Below, in pieces: positions 1 to 6,570 of a stretch of 9,404 nucleotides of DNA. The position numbers were made by a program, and so were the translations under genes. The stretch is taken from positions 1 through 9,404 of the forward strand of contig PBPH01000038.1 of NCBI GenBank assembly GCA_002725475.1, read 5' to 3'. The DNA comes from Methanobacteriota archaeon. GTDB taxonomy: Archaea > Thermoplasmatota > Poseidoniia > Poseidoniales > Thalassarchaeaceae. The stretch's first letter is position 1. Each line of letters begins with the position of its first letter. The notes under the pieces were generated by a model, which did not search any database, was not told the DNA's origin, and saw only the letters and a list, made by a program, of their open reading frames with translations.

Positions 1-421
1 AAGAGTCCCCTATATCCAAAACGCCATCATCATCTTCATCAGTCTCTTCCTCACTAGCATCTCTACAACCATCGCCATCATAATCTGTGATTGGTGTTGA
101 AATCCAGTACCTATCTGAAGGTGCAAAAGCACAATTATCATCTACATCATTTACCCCATCACCATCATCGTCTTCATCTTCAATCAAGTCATGACAGCCA
201 TCTCTATCGTAGTCATTTGCATCATTAGCAGTCCAATTCTTATGAGTCAGTAAGGTTGAGCAAGAGTCTTCGATATCGAGAACACCATCTGCGTCATCAT
301 CCAAATCTTCATCAGAATCACGACACCCGTCTTCATCTGAATCGGTAGGCCAATCAAGTGAATCCCAGTTAAATGCTGGACCGTCAGTACAACTATCTTG
401 AAGGTCATCACGACCATCGCC
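1..421 (-). repeat. Tandem 43-residue Cys/Asp calcium-loop repeats inside the surface protein
   Basis: Within the surface protein, cysteines fall at residues 545, 565, 581, 603, 624, 646, 667 and 689. Two interleaved series (581/624/667 and 603/646/689) are each spaced exactly 43 residues, or 129 bases. Each unit has an aromatic segment (NWD, NWT, RYW), then D-x-D-G-C-(R/H)-D, then an acidic run, then DGVxDxxDxC. Units lie at about 388-260, 259-131 and 130-2. The third is about one residue longer and is cut by the window edge. Base 1 leaves a T as the first base of the next codon, which fits the expected Cys. The units are diverged at DNA level, so the conservation is of protein pattern. Calcium binding is inferred from the DxDxDG loops. 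Confidence 0.85.
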
Positions 422-2131
422 GTCCATATCAGAATCACAAGCGTTCCCAAGTGAATCTTGATCGTAATCATCTTGGCTAGGGTTGAAAACTAATGGACAG
501 TTATCAGTCAAATCCAACGTAGAATCCATATCTGAATCAACATTTAATGACCAAACAAAGGCGCTACCATGATAAATCGCTTCAGAAGAGTAATTTGTAG
601 TACCTATTTCTGCTGTACAAACGCTCAATTCAAGTTCCAAGCAATAATTTCCAACGGTGACCAGTTTGCCGACTCCAGAGAAAACTGCAGAGTTTGCGGA
701 ATCAAAAAGAAGGCCCCCTCCTGCCTCTGCCCAAATCCATTGCCCTGAAGGGGATACGCCAGCGAAGAAAGTTGCGAAAGGTGGGCGCTCCACGGTGATA
801 TTTCCGAAAGTAGCATTAGCAGTATAAGGACTATTTTGGTCAAACCACCCAACTGCAACCACTCCACCCAAAGGATTGATTGCAATGTCATTGATGTGCT
901 GAGTATGGCCGTTGCTGTTCAGTGCCCACGTCCAAGCTCCTGTCATGTTCAATTTCGCGACAAAGGAAGTTTGCCCGCCATCACCGGGTGGGGCAGTGGA
1001 ATTCGCATACCATATATTTCCATCCAAGTCAATTTTTCCAACAACGTCACCGCCGATATAAATTCCACTCGAATCAATTTCAATATCGTATGAAATTATT
1101 CCTCCGGTGACCGGCCTTGCCTCATTGGCCCATTGCCAATTACCTTGGGTATCTATTTCGGCTACGAAAGTCGCCCAATAACCCCCGCTGTTAGCCAATG
1201 CAGTGGTTCCAAAATATATGTTCCCAGAGTAATATCCTGTTACGAATAAATTGCCAGATGAATCCATTGCGATAGCTGAGATATTATCATCATAACCATC
1301 ACCTACGATCTCGACCCATTCGAACGTCCCATTTGTCTTATTCACTTTGGAAACAAAACCGTCTTCTCCATTTTGGATATTAAAACTACTATTATCGAAA
1401 TATACATGATCAGAAAAAACACCCACAACGTAGGCATCATCGTTTGAATCCAACACTATTCCATGCAAACTGTCAGAATTTGAAATCCCATGCATTGTGT
1501 TACCCCAATACCATGTACCTGTGGAAGACATTGTTGCAACAAAACCATCGATGCTACCCCCATCTGACATTTCAAAATCAGTACCCCACTGTATCTCATC
1601 CCAGTATGTCCCCACCACCCAAATAGTGCCATTGGAAGACACTGCTAAATCTGCTAATATTGAACTACCTGAATGTCCAGATGGGACTCCTGTGGTAGAG
1701 ACCCAATTCCAAGTTCCTGATTGACTCAAAGAGGCTACGAAGGCCTTGGGGTCGTCTTGGTGAGGTGGGACATTTGTATCAAATGAAACCGTACCTCTTA
1801 GCGTGCCGCCAACAAGAATATTGGTATTTGTATGGTCCATAATTACAGATTCAATTTGAACAGAATTGATATTCGATTGATCGTTTGCCGTACCTGTAGC
1901 CTGTGTAGCTACTTTGACCCAATTTGTAGTACCACTGCGTCCGGTTACTCTTTCAAGAGCTGATTGCTGTGCTGAAGTCAAAATTAGAGAATCATTATTC
2001 TCGGGAGACACTAGGGGTTCATGAGTACCTGAATCATCAATTGTATTCCCTAGTTGCATCGGCACAGCAGATAGTACCAGTAGGATTGACAAAAAAATGA
2101 CTTGGTTCAGCCGAGTCGCGCTATTCGACAT
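1..2131 (-). CDS. Secreted surface protein: seven-bladed propeller plus Ca-binding repeats (partial)
   Basis: The frame is open from ATG at 2131 to the left edge: 710 residues, no stop, so the C-terminus lies outside the window. An in-frame TAA just upstream fixes the 5' limit. Residues 1-28 are a signal peptide (polar start, then a hydrophobic run to about residue 22). Residues about 85-530 hold seven repeats, each with a 'VxG.(F/Y)' strand and then 'F(V/F)xx(L/V)...G.W.W'. The F of the second motif falls at residues 131, 197, 259, 322, 390, 455 and 525, a period of about 66. This resembles SBBP-type beta-propeller repeats, and seven copies would close one propeller. Residues 531-710 are Asp-rich calcium loops (DxDxDG) with cysteines, like thrombospondin type 3 repeats. 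Likely role: secreted or surface-anchored binding or adhesion protein. The ligand is unknown and no catalytic motif was seen. It follows gcvT by 47 bases on the same strand. Confidence 0.88.
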   Translation of the reverse strand, partial: MSNSATRLNQVIFLSILLVLSAVPMQLGNTIDDSGTHEPLVSPENNDSLILTSAQQSALERVTGRSGTTNWVKVATQATGTANDQSNINSVQIESVIMDHTNTNILVGGTLRGTVSFDTNVPPHQDDPKAFVASLSQSGTWNWVSTTGVPSGHSGSSILADLAVSSNGTIWVVGTYWDEIQWGTDFEMSDGGSIDGFVATMSSTGTWYWGNTMHGISNSDSLHGIVLDSNDDAYVVGVFSDHVYFDNSSFNIQNGEDGFVSKVNKTNGTFEWVEIVGDGYDDNISAIAMDSSGNLFVTGYYSGNIYFGTTALANSGGYWATFVAEIDTQGNWQWANEARPVTGGIISYDIEIDSSGIYIGGDVVGKIDLDGNIWYANSTAPPGDGGQTSFVAKLNMTGAWTWALNSNGHTQHINDIAINPLGGVVAVGWFDQNSPYTANATFGNITVERPPFATFFAGVSPSGQWIWAEAGGGLLFDSANSAVFSGVGKLVTVGNYCLELELSVCTAEIGTTNYSSEAIYHGSAFVWSLNVDSDMDSTLDLTDNCPLVFNPSQDDYDQDSLGNACDSDMDGDGRDDLQDSCTDGPAFNWDSLDWPTDSDEDGCRDSDEDLDDDADGVLDIEDSCSTLLTHKNWTANDANDYDRDGCHDLIEDEDDDGDGVNDVDDNCAFAPSDRYWISTPITDYDGDGCRDASEEETDEDDDGVLDIGDS

Positions 2132-2132
2132 A

Positions 2133-2150
2133 GCCGCCCCTTAGGGCGGC
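2133..2150 (-). promoter_or_regulatory. Perfect GC hairpin covering the surface-gene ribosome-binding region
   Basis: On the minus-strand transcript GCCGCCC-TAAG-GGGCGGC can form a 7-bp all-GC stem with a 4-base loop, ending one base before the ATG at 2131. The only SD-like run before that ATG, AAGGGG, sits in the loop and 3' arm, so the hairpin would hide it. There is no T-run after the stem, so it is not an obvious terminator for gcvT. In the plus direction the stem is followed by a pyrimidine run (CTTTCTTC), but no plus-strand gene ends there. A second copy of the 5' arm lies at the end of gcvT (2188-2194). Confidence 0.55.
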
Positions 2151-2196
2151 CTTTCTTCAAGTTCCCTATTCTGTGATATCAAACAAAGGGCGGCCT
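2143..2196. repeat. 10-bp direct repeat AGGGCGGCCT at gcvT end and in the following gap
   Basis: AGGGCGGCCT occurs at 2143-2152 and again at 2187-2196, 44 bases apart. The second copy encodes the RPP residues near the C-terminus of GcvT. The first copy forms one arm of the hairpin before the surface gene. Similarity does not extend beyond these 10 bases. Both copies are complementary to the GGGGCGGC next to the surface-gene ATG, so two alternative RNA pairings are possible. Confidence 0.6.
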
Positions 2197-3366
2197 AACT
2201 ACTACTGCAGTGACCTGTTTTCGTTGATTTGGTGCGATTAACACATTATCTCCTGGTGAGACTCCAGAAATATAACCGATTCCTATTCCAACCTTGCCCA
2301 AAGAAGGCGATGGGCCGCCAGAAGTAATGACACCTATTTGTTCCCCTGCTTCGTTTAGAACTAAGGAACCAGTTCTAGGGAAAGGTCCCTTACCTAGATA
2401 TTTTATCCCCCACCAACGCTCATCTCCATTCATGGAACTATCTATCACCCTATCCCTGCCAATAAAATCATGATCTAGATGCAAACCGAAAGGAACGTTC
2501 GTTTCCCAAGAATCACGGGCTAACAGTTCAGGATTAATATTGGAATCGTCAGAACCTAAATTTGGCCAAAGGAAATCTTGACCAGATAGAAGAAATCCTT
2601 TCTCCATCCTTAGGGTATCCCTTGCACCTAATCCCACGGGACAAATACCATATTTCTCTCCACCCAAAAGGAGTGCTTCCCAGAGGTTTTCTACCTGATT
2701 GTTGGGAACAAAAATCTCTACTCCCCTTTCCCCAGTGTAACCTGTGCCTTGAATCCATCCAGTAATTCCATGATTATTATTGGAAATCGATTGACCTCGG
2801 AAATGCTTCACCGCATTTTCTGGCCCAAGCACCTCTTCAATGATAGAAATTGATTTGGGCCCCTGAAGGGCTAAGATTGAAGTCTCTTCAGATAGATCAT
2901 CTAGGATAATTGTTCCGTCTTCAGGCAGATGGGAATGAAACCAATCTGACATTACTTTAATCATACTTGCATTTGGCACACCTAAGATAGATATCTCAGA
3001 TTCATTTGAGCAACCTTTCAATCCTGTATTAATTACGGATTCCCTATCTGTAACAGCGAAAATCATGTCATCAATTATGATTCCATCGTCATCAAGAAAA
3101 TGTGTGTACGCACAACGCCCCACCTCTAGGTGCTCGACACGCTGAGTTGCAAGAGTTTGCAACCACTCCCTTACACCATCACCAGAAAATCGGAAAAAGC
3201 CCATGTGAGATACATCAAATAAACCTGCATTTTGTCTCGTATTTAGGTGTTCATCCATCATTGAAGAATACCAAATAGGTAGTTCGAACCCGTGAAAATC
3301 TACTATATTACCGCCCCATCTCTTGTGCGCTTCATAAAGCGCAGTCCTGACAAGCTCACCTGACAT
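2179..3366 (-). CDS. gcvT: Aminomethyltransferase (glycine cleavage system T protein)
   Basis: This 395-residue protein matches the GcvT family, which transfers the aminomethyl carbon from the lipoyl H-protein to tetrahydrofolate, releasing ammonia and making methylene-tetrahydrofolate in the cytoplasm. Visible family motifs are LYEAHKRWGG..VDFHGFELPIWY (10-33), FDVSHMG (50-56), DGIIIDD with the conserved folate-site Asp (94-100), GTGYTGERGVEI (207-218), GLGARDTLRMEKGFLLSGQD (245-264), FIGRD (301-305) and TSGGPSPSLGKVGIGIGY (348-365). I chose ATG at 3366 because homology begins there. The frame stays open to 3477, but that would add a 37-residue tail unlike GcvT and overlap the divergent pruA. 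Between SGQD and FIGRD there is extra sequence (about 265-295), longer than I expect for the family. No SD site precedes the start, which suits a leaderless transcript. The H and P proteins are not in the window. Related folate-dependent demethylases are less likely. Confidence 0.92.
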   Translation of the reverse strand: MSGELVRTALYEAHKRWGGNIVDFHGFELPIWYSSMMDEHLNTRQNAGLFDVSHMGFFRFSGDGVREWLQTLATQRVEHLEVGRCAYTHFLDDDGIIIDDMIFAVTDRESVINTGLKGCSNESEISILGVPNASMIKVMSDWFHSHLPEDGTIILDDLSEETSILALQGPKSISIIEEVLGPENAVKHFRGQSISNNNHGITGWIQGTGYTGERGVEIFVPNNQVENLWEALLLGGEKYGICPVGLGARDTLRMEKGFLLSGQDFLWPNLGSDDSNINPELLARDSWETNVPFGLHLDHDFIGRDRVIDSSMNGDERWWGIKYLGKGPFPRTGSLVLNEAGEQIGVITSGGPSPSLGKVGIGIGYISGVSPGDNVLIAPNQRKQVTAVVVRPPFV

Positions 3367-3465
3367 CAAGGCAGCGGAATCGATGCCGGTTTTCAATAAT
3401 AGTGGCAATAAGCAGATGAAATTATCAGAGTAATCATCAAAGAGCGCCACTAACGGGCGTAGTGC
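3367..3465. promoter_or_regulatory. Divergent promoter region between gcvT and pruA
   Basis: These 99 bases separate two divergent genes and must hold both promoters. On the minus strand, TATTATTGAAAA (about 3391-3402) is a TATA-like element about 30 bases before the gcvT start, suiting a short-leader or leaderless transcript. On the plus strand, AT-rich AAATTATCA (3419-3427) and TAATCATCAAA (3431-3441) are candidates for pruA. Just before the pruA ATG is an inverted repeat, CACTA-N7-TAGTG (3448-3464), a possible operator. Neither gene has an SD site. The elements are weak matches judged by eye. Confidence 0.35.
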
Positions 3466-5100
3466 ATGCAAGAACAACCAGTCAATGAGCCAATTCTAGG
3501 ATATGCCCCTGGGAGCGAAGAGAGAAGAGCATTACAATCCGAGTTGGATCGGCAAATGTCTGAAATTGTTGAAATCCCATGTATCATCAACGGTGAGAAG
3601 GTGTTCACCGGGAATATTGCGACGCAGGTAATTCCACACAAACACGGTCATGTCATCGCCAATGTGCATCTTGCAGGCAAGCCAGAGATTGCCGCGGCCT
3701 GTCAAGCGGCCATCGATGCACAGGCCGCTTGGATCGACATGGGGTTGGAGGCGCGCTGCGCCATCTTTGAGCGCTGTGCGGATATGCTCGCAGGAAATTG
3801 GCGAATGAAGGTGAATGCATCCACAATGCTGAATCAGAGCAAAACGGCATTTCAGGCCGAGATTGATTCGGCTTGCGAACTGATTGATTTCTGGAATTTC
3901 AACTGTTACTATGCACGTCAGTTCCACGATAAATATCAGCCACTGGTCTCCCCGGATGGCGTCAACAACAGCACTGAAATTCGCCCACTCGAAGGGTTCG
4001 TTTTGGCCATCGCCCCATTCAACTTCAGCAGTATCGCGGCCAATCTACCCAGCGCCCCAGCAATTCTAGGAAACACGGCTGTGTGGAAGCCGAGTCGGAA
4101 CTCGTATCATTCCAACTACGTATTGATGGAACTGATGATGGAGGCAGGGCTACCTTCAGGTGTCATCAACTTCGTACCGAGTAGTGGCCCAGATATCTCG
4201 GATGTCTGCCTGTCGAATCCAGATTTTGCTGGAGTACACTTCACTGGTTCCACCGCCGTGTTTCAGGGACTTTGGCAGCGAATCGGTGAAGCATTGCCCA
4301 ATCTCAGATCCTATCCACGAATCGTTGGAGAAACCGGAGGCAAGGATTTTGTCGTTGCTCACCCGGACTGTGATGAGCAGGGGTTGCTCGTCGCATTGCT
4401 GCGTGGATCATTCGAGTATCAAGGGCAGAAGTGCTCAGCCGCCTCACGAGCGTACGTACCCAAGTCGGTATGGGGTCGCATCAGCGGGCCATTGTGTGAA
4501 GAGGTGCGGAAGATTACGATGGGTGATGCTCGAGATTTCACCAACTTCATGACCGCTGTCATTGACCAGCGAGCCTTCGATAAGATCAGTGGATATATCG
4601 AGAGAGCCGAGGCGAGTGATGACTGTGAGGTAATCGTAGGCGGCGGTTTCGACGACAGTGTAGGCTGGTTCATCGAACCGACAATCATTGTCTCAAGTGA
4701 TCCGAATTACGAATCGATGGTCGAGGAGATCTTCGGACCTGTACTCACGGTTTTCGTTTACGAAGATGATGATTTTAATGGTGTCCTGAAGATGTGTGAT
4801 GGTGCCAGCCCCTATGCACTCACAGGTTCCATCTTCGCAACACAAGAGGCTGACATTGAAACCGCATTCAAGGCACTACGATTCACCGCTGGTAATTTCT
4901 ACATCAACGACAAGCCAACCGGTGCCGTGGTCGCGCAGCAGCCCTTCGGAGGCGCCAGAGCCTCTGGAACCAATGACAAGGCTGGTGGGCCACTGAACCT
5001 GTTGCGTTGGATTAGCCCACGAAGTGTAAAACATACATTGGACATTCCGCAAGACTGGGGCTATCCGTTTCTAGCACCCGACGAGGAGACTGGAACATGA
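3466..5100 (+). CDS. pruA: 1-pyrroline-5-carboxylate dehydrogenase (L-glutamate gamma-semialdehyde dehydrogenase)
   Basis: This 544-residue aldehyde dehydrogenase oxidises glutamate semialdehyde (from 1-pyrroline-5-carboxylate) to glutamate with NAD+, the second step of proline breakdown. It matches the full-length, single-function P5C dehydrogenase subfamily, also found in eukaryotic mitochondria, including the N-terminal 'NEPxLxYAPGSEER' segment, which supports the ATG at 3466. Key sites are PFNF with the oxyanion Asn (184-187), WKPS of the NAD site (207-210), FTGS (259-262), catalytic Glu289 in GETGGKDF, nucleophile Cys323 in YQGQKCSAASRAY, EEIFGPV (420-426), PFGG (493-496) and the substrate-loop region GTNDKAGG (501-508). 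All key residues are present and the length is normal. It overlaps the symporter gene by four bases, so the two are probably co-transcribed. Its GC content is clearly higher than that of gcvT. Confidence 0.95.
   Translation: MQEQPVNEPILGYAPGSEERRALQSELDRQMSEIVEIPCIINGEKVFTGNIATQVIPHKHGHVIANVHLAGKPEIAAACQAAIDAQAAWIDMGLEARCAIFERCADMLAGNWRMKVNASTMLNQSKTAFQAEIDSACELIDFWNFNCYYARQFHDKYQPLVSPDGVNNSTEIRPLEGFVLAIAPFNFSSIAANLPSAPAILGNTAVWKPSRNSYHSNYVLMELMMEAGLPSGVINFVPSSGPDISDVCLSNPDFAGVHFTGSTAVFQGLWQRIGEALPNLRSYPRIVGETGGKDFVVAHPDCDEQGLLVALLRGSFEYQGQKCSAASRAYVPKSVWGRISGPLCEEVRKITMGDARDFTNFMTAVIDQRAFDKISGYIERAEASDDCEVIVGGGFDDSVGWFIEPTIIVSSDPNYESMVEEIFGPVLTVFVYEDDDFNGVLKMCDGASPYALTGSIFATQEADIETAFKALRFTAGNFYINDKPTGAVVAQQPFGGARASGTNDKAGGPLNLLRWISPRSVKHTLDIPQDWGYPFLAPDEETGT
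5083..5088 (+). promoter_or_regulatory. Shine-Dalgarno site of the symporter gene, inside pruA
   Basis: GAGGAG ends eight bases before the symporter ATG at 5097 and encodes part of the C-terminal end of PruA. With the ATGA overlap of stop and start (5097-5100) it suggests translational coupling of the two genes. Confidence 0.7.
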
Positions 5101-6557
5101 CTTTAACAATATCATCGGATGGCTTACTAGCCTACGGATTGATGATTGGAACTCTCGGTTTCTTCGGATATTTGGGGTATCAAGCAGCCACCAAGAATGA
5201 ACTCGATCAGGATGCCTATTTGTCCGCTAGAGGAACGCAGAATTGGTTGAGAATTGGTCTCAGCCTTTTCGCATCTGGCATGGGGATTTGGATTCTATTT
5301 GGACCTTCAGAAGTAGGATACTATGGCGGTTTCTGGGACGTTGTCGGCTATGCATTGTCTTCAGCCACACCATTCCTATTGCTGGCTTATGTTGGACCGA
5401 TGATTCGAGAGAGGTTGCCTGAGGGGGTGACGCTGGCCGATTATGTGAGGATGCGAATCGGGAAACCTATGCAAATCTACGTCGGACTCATTTCGGTTGC
5501 CTACATGTTCACATTCCTATTTGCAGAATTCACTGCCATCGGTAAGGCGATGGAGATTTTAGGCGATGTGGAGCCACTCGTCCCAATGCTCGCAGTGGCC
5601 ACTGTGACTGCCGCATATACAGCCTATGGGGGGCTCCCTGCATCACTGAGAACAGATAGATGGCAAGCATGGGTTGTCATCTGGCTCATTGTTGTCCTAA
5701 TGCTCATTCTGTTTGGGGGTGACCTCAGTTCACTCATATCTGATGCGAAGGCGTACAATCCCGAGGATGATTGGAGCATCGGCAGCATGTCTTACATGGA
5801 TTCATTCACATCGGGACTGGCGCTAGTAATCGCCATCACTGCGGCTGAGATGTTCTCCCAAGGGAACTGGCAGCGAGCTTGGGCCTCAGAGGATAATGAA
5901 TCACTGAAGAAGGGAGCGTTACTCGCGGCCGGATTGGTGCTTCCACTCGTCTTCGTGATGGGTGTCCTAGGTACTGTCGTTGCAGGACAAGGCGCGGTTG
6001 CCGACCCCTCTGCAGCCTTCTTTGAACTCATCAAGGACGCCCATATTCTTCTCATCGCAGCCTTCATCGTGTTGGGAATTGCACTGGTATGCTCTAGTGT
6101 GGACACTCTACAAAACGCCATAGTGGCTTCGATTTCCAGAGACCTTGCGGATGGGAACATGGATCTCAAGCAGGCCCGAATCGCAACTCTAGCAATGATT
6201 CCAGTTGCAATTTATCTCGCCTCGACCATGGACGCACTGAGCGTGTTCGAAATATTCCTCGTGGCTGATTTGTTGGCCACAGCAACAGTACTTCCGGTGT
6301 TCCTCACACTGTGGGGGAAAATCGATTCACGCGCCTCTCTCATTGGTGCAATATGTGGGCTGCTATCTGTGGTGGTTTACGGTATTTATACTGTAGATTT
6401 AGGTACTGGAATTGGATATCTGACATCTCCAACGAATGAATACGGATTGGCCAATCTTGAGGTCTTCTTGTCGGCTCTAATCGGCTCAGGTGTTGTAACA
6501 ATAGCACTGTCGTTTGCCCTGCCCCCTCAACCAAATGGAGTTACAGAAGAAGAATGA
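5097..6557 (+). CDS. Sodium/solute symporter, SSS family (probable proline transporter)
   Basis: This 486-residue integral membrane protein has the hydrophobic layout of the SSS (solute:sodium symporter, PutP/SLC5) family, with about 13 membrane segments. Recognisable family features are a first core helix with FASGMGIWILFGPSEVGYYGG (58-78), YTAYGGLPASLRTDRWQ (174-190, equivalent to the 'GGLxAxxxTDxxQ' signature), GNWQRAWAS (256-264) and CSSVDTLQNAIVASISRDL (332-350), whose Ser residues match the Na2 sodium site of PutP-like carriers. It lies directly behind pruA with a four-base overlap, so import of proline or a related amino acid is the best guess. Substrate cannot be told from sequence: SSS members also carry urea, acetate, pantothenate or sugars. 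It ends ten bases from the convergent SPFH gene. Confidence 0.88.
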   Translation: MTLTISSDGLLAYGLMIGTLGFFGYLGYQAATKNELDQDAYLSARGTQNWLRIGLSLFASGMGIWILFGPSEVGYYGGFWDVVGYALSSATPFLLLAYVGPMIRERLPEGVTLADYVRMRIGKPMQIYVGLISVAYMFTFLFAEFTAIGKAMEILGDVEPLVPMLAVATVTAAYTAYGGLPASLRTDRWQAWVVIWLIVVLMLILFGGDLSSLISDAKAYNPEDDWSIGSMSYMDSFTSGLALVIAITAAEMFSQGNWQRAWASEDNESLKKGALLAAGLVLPLVFVMGVLGTVVAGQGAVADPSAAFFELIKDAHILLIAAFIVLGIALVCSSVDTLQNAIVASISRDLADGNMDLKQARIATLAMIPVAIYLASTMDALSVFEIFLVADLLATATVLPVFLTLWGKIDSRASLIGAICGLLSVVVYGIYTVDLGTGIGYLTSPTNEYGLANLEVFLSALIGSGVVTIALSFALPPQPNGVTEEE

Positions 6558-6559
6558 TG

Positions 6560-6570
6560 TGATTAAATCA
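6560..6570. other. Short palindrome in the convergent gap
   Basis: TGATTAAATCA is a perfect inverted repeat with one central base. It lies between the symporter stop (6555-6557) and the stop of the convergent SPFH gene (6568-6570) and includes the latter stop codon. The gap is only ten bases. The palindrome may be chance; no T-run makes it a convincing terminator. Confidence 0.25.

Noticed and set aside
1..320. CAT/CTT-rich simple repeats that look like a microsatellite
   Set aside because: The pattern comes from Asp and Glu codons of the calcium-loop repeats on the minus strand, and spacing follows the protein unit.
2133..2152. Plus-strand intrinsic terminator (GC stem then pyrimidine run)
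   Set aside because: No plus-strand gene ends upstream, and the run after the stem is mixed C and T. A regulatory role on the minus strand is the more useful reading.
3367..3477. Longer N-terminus for GcvT (37 extra residues from ATG at 3477)
   Set aside because: GcvT homology begins at the internal Met (3366). The extension is unlike the family and would overlap the divergent pruA start and use up the promoter space.
3532..3927. 131-residue minus-strand frame antisense to pruA
   Set aside because: It is antisense to the conserved pruA N-terminal half, with no recognisable motif and no SD site.
4160..4552. 130-residue plus-strand frame inside pruA
   Set aside because: It lies wholly inside the strongly supported pruA frame, and its translation is Ser/Arg/Cys-rich with no domain: a shadow frame.
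5792..6169. 125-residue minus-strand frame antisense to the symporter
   Set aside because: It is Ser/Ala/Thr-rich, has no family signature, and is fully covered by the conserved SSS core helices on the other strand.
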